Assembly: GCA_027625225.1 (NCBI GenBank)
Contig: JAQBWG010000056.1
Coordinates: forward strand, 1 to 9,280
Direction of reading: 5' to 3'
Source of the DNA: Chloroflexota bacterium
GTDB lineage: Bacteria; Chloroflexota; Dehalococcoidia; Lucifugimonadales; VGZR01
DNA: 9,280 nt
In this document: positions 1 through 5,362 of the stretch, in pieces
Numbering within the stretch: position 1 is the first letter of the stretch
Layout: each line of letters begins with the position of its first letter
Translations under genes and position numbers: made by a program
The notes under the pieces: generated by a model
Seen by the model: the letters and a program-made list of their open reading frames with translations, nothing else
What the model was told of the DNA's origin: nothing
Databases searched by the model: none

Positions 1-901
1 CCTCGGCGGGCGGTGTTTCTTTCAGATACTGCGCGAACTCCGTGACCTCTTGCTTGAACTCGTCCGTATCCCTGAACGCCCCCACATCGAACGCCGCCAT
101 GAAGCAGCCGTCGTTATGCTTGCCCGACGGCTCGTGCCCGAACCCCAGCCCCGTGAGGATGCCGGACAGTATCTCCACCATCACCGACAGCCCGTACCCC
201 TTGTGGCCTTCCGACCCACCCAGCGGAAGCTGAGCGCCGCCGTTGGCTAAGTCATTGGGATTGGTCGACGGCTTTCCATCCTTGTCCAGAATCCACCCTT
301 GCGGGATGGGCTGATTGCGTGCCGCCGCTAGCGTAATCTTGCCCGCGGCTACTGCGCTCGTCGCGAAGTCGAAATACAGCGGCGCTTCCAGATTGCTCGG
401 CATAGCCATACATAGAGGATTCGTCCCCAGGCGGTTCAGCCTTCCCCCGAACGGCGCCACGTTCTTCGGAGACCGTCCCGAGTCTGCCGTCATCATGCCC
501 ATGAGTCCCTCCGCCGACGCCATCAGCGGATAGTCCGTCAGTCGCCCCACGTGGCTCTGCCGCGACACCGTAGCCGCCGCTATCCCGCTCTTCTTCGCCT
601 TCTCGATAACCATCTTCATCGCCCGCTCCGACACCACATACCCGAACCCCCAGTTACCGTCCACCACCAGCGTCGTCGCCGTCTCCCGCTTCACCTCGAA
701 CGGCGCCCCTGGCACGATGTGCCCGCGTTTGATGCGGTCGATATATACTGGCACTTGGATCACACCGTGCGAATCGTGCCCCGCCAGATTCGCCGCAACG
801 GAGTGCCGAGCCACGATGCCCGACTCCTCCGCGCTGGCTCCGGCGGCCTTCAGCAGCCGTGCGATGAAACCCTGGAGTTGGTCATGAGCGATAATAGGCA
901 T
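1..901 (-). CDS. Malate/L-lactate dehydrogenase family oxidoreductase (Ldh_2), C-terminus cut by window edge
   Basis: This is an NAD(P)-dependent 2-hydroxyacid dehydrogenase of the family that includes malate, lactate, ureidoglycolate and sulfolactate dehydrogenases (PF02615), a cytoplasmic enzyme. The minus frame stays open for 300 codons from ATG at 901 to base 1. Family landmarks are in order: GHDSHG at residues 41-46, QSHVG with the likely catalytic His117, GTNPL at 159-163, AAGK around 185-188, and GSEGHKGYGL at 229-238. Relatives are about 340-360 residues, so roughly 40-60 C-terminal residues lie outside the window. The start is supported by an AAGGAGT Shine-Dalgarno (complement of 911-917) about 10 nt upstream. 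The gene is divergent from the tenA-like gene. The precise substrate cannot be told from sequence. Confidence 0.93.
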   Translation of the reverse strand, partial: MPIIAHDQLQGFIARLLKAAGASAEESGIVARHSVAANLAGHDSHGVIQVPVYIDRIKRGHIVPGAPFEVKRETATTLVVDGNWGFGYVVSERAMKMVIEKAKKSGIAAATVSRQSHVGRLTDYPLMASAEGLMGMMTADSGRSPKNVAPFGGRLNRLGTNPLCMAMPSNLEAPLYFDFATSAVAAGKITLAAARNQPIPQGWILDKDGKPSTNPNDLANGGAQLPLGGSEGHKGYGLSVMVEILSGILTGLGFGHEPSGKHNDGCFMAAFDVGAFRDTDEFKQEVTEFAQYLKETPPAE

Positions 902-967
902 AGCGGAAGCACTCCTTGATGACAATCAAAATGCCAAAAAATAAGCAGGTCGCTGCCTGCTCGCACA

Positions 968-996
968 AAAGTACCTGCATCGGCCTATTGTGTCAA
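968..996 (-). promoter_or_regulatory. Probable promoter of the Ldh_2 dehydrogenase gene
   Basis: On the minus strand a perfect TTGACA (complement of 991-996) is followed after exactly 17 nt by TACTTT (complement of 968-973). The -35 box is consensus and the -10 box matches only 3 of 6, so this is plausible but unproven. It would give a leader of about 55-60 nt before the ATG at 901. That leader contains a small GCAGG/CCTGC inverted repeat (about 947-961). Confidence 0.5.
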
Positions 997-1026
997 TCCG
1001 GAGCTGGGCGGCCTGCATCGCGCAAA

Positions 1027-1049
1027 AACCGTACAAAATCCGTACAGTT
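1027..1049. promoter_or_regulatory. Candidate operator: imperfect palindrome with tandem CCGTACA
   Basis: AACCGTAC (1027-1034) and GTACAGTT (1042-1049) form an inverted repeat with 7 of 8 positions matching and a 7-nt spacer. The same bases also give a direct repeat, CCGTACA at 1029-1035 and 1040-1046, offset by 11 bp (one helical turn). It covers the expected -35 region of the TATAAA box before the tenA-like gene, and sits upstream of the divergent dehydrogenase promoter. The geometry fits a dimeric regulator; which one is unknown. Confidence 0.4.
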
Positions 1050-1053
1050 TAGA

Positions 1054-1059
1054 TATAAA
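1054..1059 (+). promoter_or_regulatory. Possible -10 box for the tenA-like gene
   Basis: TATAAA lies 23 nt upstream of the GTG start. There is no good -35 at 16-18 nt spacing (nearest CGTACA or GTACAA), so if this is a promoter it probably depends on a factor binding the overlapping palindrome. Initiation about 7 nt downstream would give a very short leader. Confidence 0.35.
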
Positions 1060-1061
1060 AA

Positions 1062-1075
1062 CCTCCCCTCGGAGG
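1062..1075 (+). promoter_or_regulatory. Shine-Dalgarno of the tenA-like gene inside a self-complementary hairpin
   Basis: GGAGG at 1071-1075 lies 7 nt before the GTG at 1083 and decides that start. CCTCC at 1062-1066 is its exact complement, leaving a CCTC loop of 4 nt. In a transcript that begins upstream of 1062 the ribosome binding site could therefore be masked. If transcription starts near 1066, from the TATAAA at 1054, the hairpin would not form. Confidence 0.4.
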
Positions 1076-1082
1076 CTGAATA

Positions 1083-1757
1083 GTGCCCACAACCTCGCCC
1101 AGCTTTACCGCCTACCTGCGCCGCAAGGCCGACCCGCTTTGGAGAGAAGAGCAGGCGCATCCGTTCCTGACCGAACTTGGCAACGGCACGCTTCCTCTCG
1201 ACAAGTTCCGCCACTACATGCGGCAGGACTACGTCTTCCTCATCGAGTTCTGCCGCGTCGTCGCCCTTGCCGCCGCCAAAGCGCTCGACCTCGACGACAT
1301 GGCCTGGTTCGCCGGCCTGCTCCACGAAACGCTCAACACCGAAATGGCCCTACACGTCGGCTTCTGCGAAGACTTCGGCATCACCAAAGCCGACCTCGAA
1401 ACCACCGCGCCCGCACCTGCGACCGTCGCCTACACATCACATATGCTCGCCGCCGCCCGCTCCGGCGACGCCCTTGAAGCTGCCATGTCCATCCTGCCCT
1501 GCTCCTGGGGCTACGCCGAGATAGGCCAGCTACTCGCGGGCAAGGGAATGCCCGTTAATCAGCCGCTCTACGCCCGCTGGATAGGAACCTACGCCTCCCC
1601 CGACTTCGCCGCCCTGGCCGACAGGCTCCGGTCGTTCGTTGACCGTTCGGTACAAGGCCAGCCGCAAGCCCGTCTCGATGGATTGGAGGCCATCTTCATG
1701 GAAAGCAGCCACCACGAGCACAGATTCTGGGACTCCGCCTACCGGATGGACGCCTGA
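1083..1757 (+). CDS. tenA: TenA-family thiaminase II (aminopyrimidine aminohydrolase)
   Basis: TenA proteins hydrolyse aminopyrimidine breakdown products of thiamin (and thiamin itself) to recover the HMP moiety. The 224-residue length is typical. All five positions of the Bacillus subtilis active site (Asp44, Tyr112, Cys135, Tyr139, Glu205) have counterparts: Asp49 in RQDY, Tyr117 in VAYTSH, the nucleophile Cys140 in LPCSWGY, Tyr144, and Glu207 in FMESS. A Cys140 type points to the classical TenA_C branch rather than the Cys-lacking TenA_E branch. GTG at 1083 is chosen because GGAGG sits 7 nt upstream. No other thiamin gene and no recognisable TPP riboswitch is nearby, so this may be a free-standing salvage gene. 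The stop is TGA. Confidence 0.93.
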   Translation: MPTTSPSFTAYLRRKADPLWREEQAHPFLTELGNGTLPLDKFRHYMRQDYVFLIEFCRVVALAAAKALDLDDMAWFAGLLHETLNTEMALHVGFCEDFGITKADLETTAPAPATVAYTSHMLAAARSGDALEAAMSILPCSWGYAEIGQLLAGKGMPVNQPLYARWIGTYASPDFAALADRLRSFVDRSVQGQPQARLDGLEAIFMESSHHEHRFWDSAYRMDA

Positions 1758-1764
1758 AACACGC

Positions 1765-1783
1765 CGAACGTCTAAAACGTTCG
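1765..1783. terminator. Perfect 7-bp hairpin just after the tenA-like gene
   Basis: CGAACGT (1765-1771) pairs with ACGTTCG (1777-1783) across a CTAAA loop, 8 nt after the stop codon. No U tract follows on the plus strand (TAAAAATAC), so it is not a canonical intrinsic terminator. It may act as a 3'-end stabiliser or a U-less terminator. Confidence 0.4.
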
Positions 1784-1804
1784 TAAAAATACTAGATTAT
1801 TACA

Positions 1805-1825
1805 AGATGTTTATGTGAAACATCT
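1805..1825. repeat. Perfect 8-bp inverted repeat (AGATGTTT / AAACATCT)
   Basis: AGATGTTT (1805-1812) and AAACATCT (1818-1825) flank a 5-nt loop ATGTG. This AT-rich hairpin follows the 1765-1783 hairpin in tandem. AGATGTT recurs once more as a half site at about 1848-1854. A terminator or a protein-binding palindrome are both possible. No U tract supports the former. Confidence 0.4.
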
Positions 1826-1834
1826 AAAAATACC

Positions 1835-1863
1835 TTGGCCCTCTGATAGATGTTCAATAAATT
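1835..1863 (+). promoter_or_regulatory. Possible promoter for the small CxHHW protein gene
   Basis: TTGGCC (1835-1840; 4 of 6 to TTGACA) is followed after 17 nt by TAAATT (1858-1863; 4 of 6 to TATAAT). Initiation near 1870 would leave a leader of about 40 nt before the ATG at 1910. Both boxes are imperfect. Confidence 0.3.
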
Positions 1864-1909
1864 GGTGTCTCGCGCGTAGTGCAGATACGAGTAGTAGACG
1901 GGGGGTTCC

Positions 1910-2206
1910 ATGGCACCAAGGCCGAGGTCGAAATCAGTCGCTGTTCGGGAACAGACAGGATCTGTCGAAGAAGAGGCGGTCGTTAGGGTCGCTGGCTGCA
2001 TGCACCACTGGGTGATTGACATGCCGTCCGGCCCCTTCAGCACCGGCACCTGCCGTGTTTGCGGCGAGAAAAAGCAGTTCTAGAACTATCTGGAAAACTC
2101 CTACTGGGGCGCAGATATCTCGCTGGAACAGCTGGCAGCCAAGGCTGGCGTCTCGGGCGGTCGCGGATCTTCCAAACCCACCTCTAATAGCAACGAAGAA
2201 AACTAG
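1910..2206 (+). pseudogene. Small CxHHW...CxxCG zinc-binding-type protein interrupted by an in-frame TAG
   Basis: From ATG at 1910 the frame encodes 57 residues and stops at TAG 2081-2083. It ends with CMHHWVIDMPSG (residues 30-41), STGTCRVCGEKKQF (44-57). Cys30, His32/33, Cys48 and Cys51 form a likely zinc site. After the TAG the same frame continues for 40 codons (NYLENSYWGADISLEQLAA...) to a second TAG at 2204-2206. From memory of similar small proteins in Chloroflexota and Actinobacteria, the two halves normally form one chain of the type CGE..xFxNYxEgsxWGxDISLEQL, so the first TAG replaces one residue (CAG, AAG or TAC/TAT would each be one change away). The function of the family is unknown to me. 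A purine-rich GACGGGGGG precedes the ATG. The end lies 3 nt from the convergent cofE stop. A genuine 57-residue product cannot be excluded. Confidence 0.72.
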
Positions 2207-2209
2207 TCG

Positions 2210-2977
2210 CTACCGGAACAGGTCGTTTTTCCGGTCCCGGAGTAGCTCCTTCGCGTCGGTCTTCGCCTCGGCCAGTTTTAGCCCCCGGACAATGACCGCC
2301 GGAATCCCGTTCGCCTTGCCCGCCACCATCTCCGCCGCGCCCGCAATCTCGTCCGCCATCGCCATCTGCGTCACCCGCAGCTCCTTGCCCACCGCGTCCC
2401 GCATCCCCCGATAGTCCACGATAGCCCGGAACCCGGCCACACCCAGCGCCACGTCCGTATGCCCCTCACGGAACGCCCGTCCGAACGTATCCGACACCAC
2501 CACGCCCAGCGCCCGCACATCCTCCTCCGCCATCGCCTCCTCGCGTATCCTCGCCGCCGAAGCGTCCGGGTCTTCCGGAAGCAGCAGCACCGTATCTTCG
2601 CCCGGCACGTTCGAGGCGTCTATCCCCGCGTTCGCGCACACAAACCCGTGCCGCGTCTCCCCGATGATGAGCCCCCTGTCCGGGTCCAGCTTGAGGATGT
2701 GTCTCGTTTCCAGCAGCACAAGCTGGATAAGCCGCGCGTCCTTCCCCGACCGCTCCGCCAGTTGCAGCGCATGCGCCTTCGGCTTTACCGTGCGCAGATC
2801 AACGAACCGCCCCTCCGCCTTCGACACCGCCTTCTGTGCCACCACCAGCACGTCGTGGTCGTCCAGCGGCGTGCCCTGCGCTTGCGCCGCCTCGACGAAC
2901 ATCTTTCCCAGCCTGTCGCCCGGCCGTATCTCCGGCAGTCCCGTGATTCCGATTATCTCTAGTCGTGGAATGTCCAT
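2210..2977 (-). CDS. cofE: Coenzyme F420-0:L-glutamate ligase (gamma-glutamyl ligase)
   Basis: CofE adds L-glutamate residues to F420-0 using GTP and divalent metal, in the cytoplasm, completing the F420 polyglutamate tail. Family landmarks (numbered from ATG 2977, 255 residues): ITGLPEIRPGD at 11-21, DVLVVAQKAVSKAEGR at 42-57, GETRHGFVCANAGIDASNV at 106-124, and SDTFGRAFREGHTDVALGVAG at 162-182. The length fits standalone CofE; the nitroreductase-like second domain of actinobacterial FbiB is absent. The start is uncertain. In-frame alternatives are ATG 2989 and TTG 3001, none with a good Shine-Dalgarno. 2977 is chosen because homologues begin close to the LEIIGITGLP segment. The gene points to F420 use by this organism. 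Neighbours are unrelated, and no other F420 gene is in the window. Confidence 0.93.
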   Translation of the reverse strand: MDIPRLEIIGITGLPEIRPGDRLGKMFVEAAQAQGTPLDDHDVLVVAQKAVSKAEGRFVDLRTVKPKAHALQLAERSGKDARLIQLVLLETRHILKLDPDRGLIIGETRHGFVCANAGIDASNVPGEDTVLLLPEDPDASAARIREEAMAEEDVRALGVVVSDTFGRAFREGHTDVALGVAGFRAIVDYRGMRDAVGKELRVTQMAMADEIAGAAEMVAGKANGIPAVIVRGLKLAEAKTDAKELLRDRKNDLFR

Positions 2978-3029
2978 AGCGTTCTGCATAGCATAGGACA
3001 ATCCCGCACATAGGGCGAGGGCAGCCCCG

Positions 3030-3038
3030 TGCTATACT
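3030..3038 (+). promoter_or_regulatory. Extended -10 promoter of citE-like gene and folB
   Basis: TGC followed by TATACT (5 of 6 to TATAAT) forms an extended -10 element. No good -35 is present, which is normal for this promoter type. Initiation near 3045 would give a leader of about 20 nt before ATG 3067. Confidence 0.45.
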
Positions 3039-3066
3039 TTGGCCTCATTCTCTCGGACGTGTGAAT

Positions 3067-3966
3067 ATGAACCATAAACCCTCCGAAACCCCCATACTGC
3101 GTAGCCTGCTGTTCGTGCCCGGCAACCGCACCAAGATGCTGGACAAGGCCCTCGGCCTGTCGCCGGACGCCTTTGTTCTCGATATGGAAGACTCCGTCCC
3201 CGCCGCCGAAAAGCCCAACGCTCGCAAAGCAGTCGCTTCGTATTTGAAAAAACTGACCGCCACTGGCGCTACCGTCATTCCCCGTGTGAACGCCGTGGGC
3301 TCTGAGTTCATCGAGGAAGACCTCGCCGCCGTCGTCGGCCCTCACATCTTCGGTGTTTCGGTAGGGAAGATAAGCTCGCCCGACGACGTCAACGCCGTGT
3401 CCGACATCTTGTGGCGGCTGGAGACGAAGGCCAAGATACCCGAGGGCGCCACCCGTCTCGTCCTCTGGCTGGAGACCGCCAGCGCCGTCGTGCACGCATA
3501 CCAAATCGCATCAGCCAGTCCCCGCGTCGCCGCCGTCGCCTTCGGAGCCGAAGACCTCACCAACGACATGGCTATCGAACGCACCGACGACGATTCGCAG
3601 TTCGACTACGCCCGCAACGCTATCGCCACCGCAGCCGTCGCAGCTGGAGTCCCTGCCCTCGACACCCCGTTCTTCCGCCTGGGCGACCTCGAAGGCCTTC
3701 GTGAGGAGTGTCTGCTGGGAAAGCGCTGCGGTTTCCGCGGAAAGTTTGCCATCCACCCCGAGCAGATAGCTACCATCAACGAGATGTACTCGCCTTCGCC
3801 CGCCGAGATTGAGCAGGCTCAGCGCGTTGTGGACGCCTTCCGGGAGGCCGAATCCCAGGGACATGGCTCGCTGTCGCTCGACGGTCGTGTCGTGGACGTT
3901 CCCGTTGTCCGCCGCGCCGAAAAACTGCTCGCGCTGGCTCAACGGGCCAGCGGCAAGGGAAAGTAG
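3067..3966 (+). CDS. CitE/HpcH-HpaI family acyl-CoA lyase (citrate lyase beta-like)
   Basis: The protein has 299 residues and belongs to the TIM-barrel CitE-like superfamily (PF03328), whose members cleave or hydrolyse malyl-CoA, citramalyl-CoA or citryl groups with Mg2+. Visible motifs: LRSLLFVPGNRTKML near the N-terminus, LDMEDSVP, IPRVNA with the CoA/substrate-binding Arg, LWLETA and FGAEDLTNDM supplying the acidic metal ligands, and GKFAIHPEQI. No citD or citF neighbour exists, so this is a standalone CitE-like enzyme rather than part of a citrate lyase complex. (S)-citramalyl-CoA or malyl-CoA lyase/thioesterase activity is the likely range, not resolvable here. ATG 3067 is preferred over GTG 3061: GGA sits about 9 nt upstream of it. 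The gene ends with TAG, 2 nt before folB. Confidence 0.92.
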   Translation: MNHKPSETPILRSLLFVPGNRTKMLDKALGLSPDAFVLDMEDSVPAAEKPNARKAVASYLKKLTATGATVIPRVNAVGSEFIEEDLAAVVGPHIFGVSVGKISSPDDVNAVSDILWRLETKAKIPEGATRLVLWLETASAVVHAYQIASASPRVAAVAFGAEDLTNDMAIERTDDDSQFDYARNAIATAAVAAGVPALDTPFFRLGDLEGLREECLLGKRCGFRGKFAIHPEQIATINEMYSPSPAEIEQAQRVVDAFREAESQGHGSLSLDGRVVDVPVVRRAEKLLALAQRASGKGK

Positions 3967-3968
3967 CT

Positions 3969-4337
3969 ATGTCGCAAGACAAGATTCTTCTCGAAGGCAT
4001 GCGCTTCTACGGCTATCACGGCGTCAGCCCCGCCGAGCGCGAGCTGGGCCAGCGCTTCGAGGTGGATGTCGAAGCGAGCGCCGACCTCTCCACGCCCGGC
4101 CGCTCCGACAAACTGCAGGATGCCATCGACTACTCCAAGCTGTTCGCCGCAGTCAAAGACATCGTCGAAGGCCCGCCGCGCACCCTGCTCGAAAGCCTCG
4201 CCGAGGCCATCGCCGTCCGTGTGCTGGCCGACTTCGCCGTCACCGCCATTCGCGTGCGTGTCCGCAAGCCCAACGTCCCCATTCGCGAAGCCGTTATCGG
4301 CTCCGCCGGTGTCGAGATTTTCCGCGAGAAGCACTAA
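3969..4337 (+). CDS. folB: Dihydroneopterin aldolase
   Basis: FolB converts 7,8-dihydroneopterin to 6-hydroxymethyl-7,8-dihydropterin plus glycolaldehyde in tetrahydrofolate synthesis. The 122-residue length is normal. Conserved segments are FYGYHGVSPAERELGQRFEVD (13-33, with Glu23/Glu25 near the active site), IDYSKL (53-58, Tyr55), LLESLAEAIA (73-82, Glu75) and VRKPNVPI (98-105) with the catalytic Lys100. These correspond to Tyr54, Glu74 and Lys100 of the Staphylococcus aureus enzyme. The ATG lies 2 nt after the citE-like stop, and the purine-rich AAGGGAAAG inside the end of that gene serves as ribosome binding site. The two are therefore very likely co-transcribed and translationally coupled, though no shared pathway is evident. 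The stop is TAA. Confidence 0.94.
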   Translation: MSQDKILLEGMRFYGYHGVSPAERELGQRFEVDVEASADLSTPGRSDKLQDAIDYSKLFAAVKDIVEGPPRTLLESLAEAIAVRVLADFAVTAIRVRVRKPNVPIREAVIGSAGVEIFREKH

Positions 4338-4392
4338 AGCAGCCTTGCCCAAAAAGTCACGATTTTACAGAGATGGGAACCCGTGAATTATC

Positions 4393-4436
4393 CCCTCCCC
4401 CTTGAGGGGGGAGGGTTAGGGTGGGGGTGAATCCCC
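4393..4436. repeat. C/G-rich palindrome with G-quadruplex motif between convergent genes
   Basis: CCCTCCCCC (4393-4401) pairs perfectly with GGGGGAGGG (4407-4415) across a TTGAG loop. On the plus strand the region 4406-4427 contains four G tracts (6, 3, 3 and 5 G) separated by A, TTA and T, which fits a canonical G-quadruplex. A second short pairing, GGGG (4424-4427) with CCCC (4433-4436), follows. It lies between the converging folB and VOC genes, where a two-way transcription block would be useful. It looks like a dispersed intergenic repeat unit, but other copies are not in this window. Confidence 0.6.
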
Positions 4437-4492
4437 GCTTTTAAACACTCGCTACACGGTTTTTGTGTAAAGTCCGCTAATCTGTATCTTGC

Positions 4493-5265
4493 TTATGCTC
4501 CCTGGAATATCCCGAACATCGCGCCCTGCGGGTCCTGTACCATCGCGAACCGCCCCATGTTCGGCACATCCTGAATCGGCGAAATCACCTTCCCGCCTAG
4601 CGACGTCACCTTCTTCGTTGCCTTATTGATGTCGGCTACCGAAAAGTACACCGACCAGTTCGGCGGCATCGGCCCCATCTCCGGTCGTATCTGCATGATG
4701 CCCGCCGCCTGCTGGCCTTCCGCGCTAAGCATCGTGTAGTCCATCACCGGCATTTTCTCCGAGGTCATACCCAGCGCGGCCTTGTAGAACTCCGTTGCCT
4801 TGCCCACGTCGGTCGTCAGCAATTCGTTCCAGGTCAATGCGCCCGGTTCGCTTACCAGCCGGTATCCGATATGCGTTTTTGCCTCCCAGACTGAGAACAC
4901 CGCACCCTGTGGGTCTTGGAACACTGCCATCCGGCCTACGTCGAATACATCCATCGGCCCCATGATTGCCGTTCCGCCCGCTTTCTTGACCTTCTCTATC
5001 GTGTCCTCCACCTTGTTCACCGCGAAGTACGTGCGCCAGTGCGACGGCAATCCCATCTCTTTTTCATCTGGCATCTGCTGGTACAGCGCGGCCACGTCCA
5101 GTTCGCGTATCTGTTGCATGTGGTAGAACATCCCCGCCCCATCGGTTGAGGATTGTTTTTCCAACCGAACAGGCCGTTGTAAAACGCCAGTGCGCCCTTC
5201 TCGTCCGTGGTGGACAGCTCTATCCAGCACGGCATTCCGCGCTTGTGCTTGGTTACCTCGGCCAT
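4493..5265 (-). pseudogene. Double VOC-domain (glyoxalase/bleomycin-resistance-like) protein, 1-nt frameshift
   Basis: Restoring one base gives 257 residues with two tandem vicinal-oxygen-chelate domains, about residues 12-129 (MPCWIELST ... VFSVWEA) and 143-255 (LTWNELLTTD ... MFGIFQGA), the layout of CFP30B-like putative glyoxalases. Each domain ends with the typical QDPQGA(V/M)F segment. The start at 5265 is supported by an excellent AAGGAGG 6 nt upstream (complement of 5272-5278). Translation from there goes out of frame after codon 42-43, at the C run 5137-5140. The second frame then carries the remaining 210 or so residues unbroken to TAA at 4493. Adding one C (G on the coding strand) reads PMGAGMFYHM and repairs the gene. 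The substrate is unknown. An assembly error is as likely as a real mutation. Confidence 0.85.
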
Positions 5266-5362
5266 CGTGTGCCTCCTTAGTGATTTCAGTCGGTTTAGTC
5301 TACGGCATAACGACCTTGCACGGATGCCCGCCCTATGCCACACTGGCCGCTAGGAGAAGACG

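Noticed and set aside
918..1082. TPP riboswitch upstream of the tenA-like gene
   Set aside because: The THI-box core (CTGAGA and ACCTGAT-like segments) is not found, and the space between any promoter and the GTG is too short.
1792..2049. 85-residue minus-strand frame opposite the small zinc-type gene
   Set aside because: No family resemblance. The plus-strand CxHHW/CxxCG frame, with its same-frame continuation, explains the region better.
2459..2962. 167-residue plus-strand frame opposite cofE
   Set aside because: Arg/His/Leu-rich translation typical of an antisense frame; cofE on the minus strand is unmistakable.
4444..4475. TACAC/GTGTA pairing near 4452-4470 as a terminator of the VOC gene
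   Set aside because: A five-base stem with a 7-nt loop and no proper U tract after it on either strand; the neighbouring C/G palindrome is a far better candidate.
5266..5362. Divergent promoters between the VOC gene and the ATPase gene
   Set aside because: Promoters must exist here, but I found no pair of -35/-10 boxes with acceptable spacing on either strand, so none is annotated.
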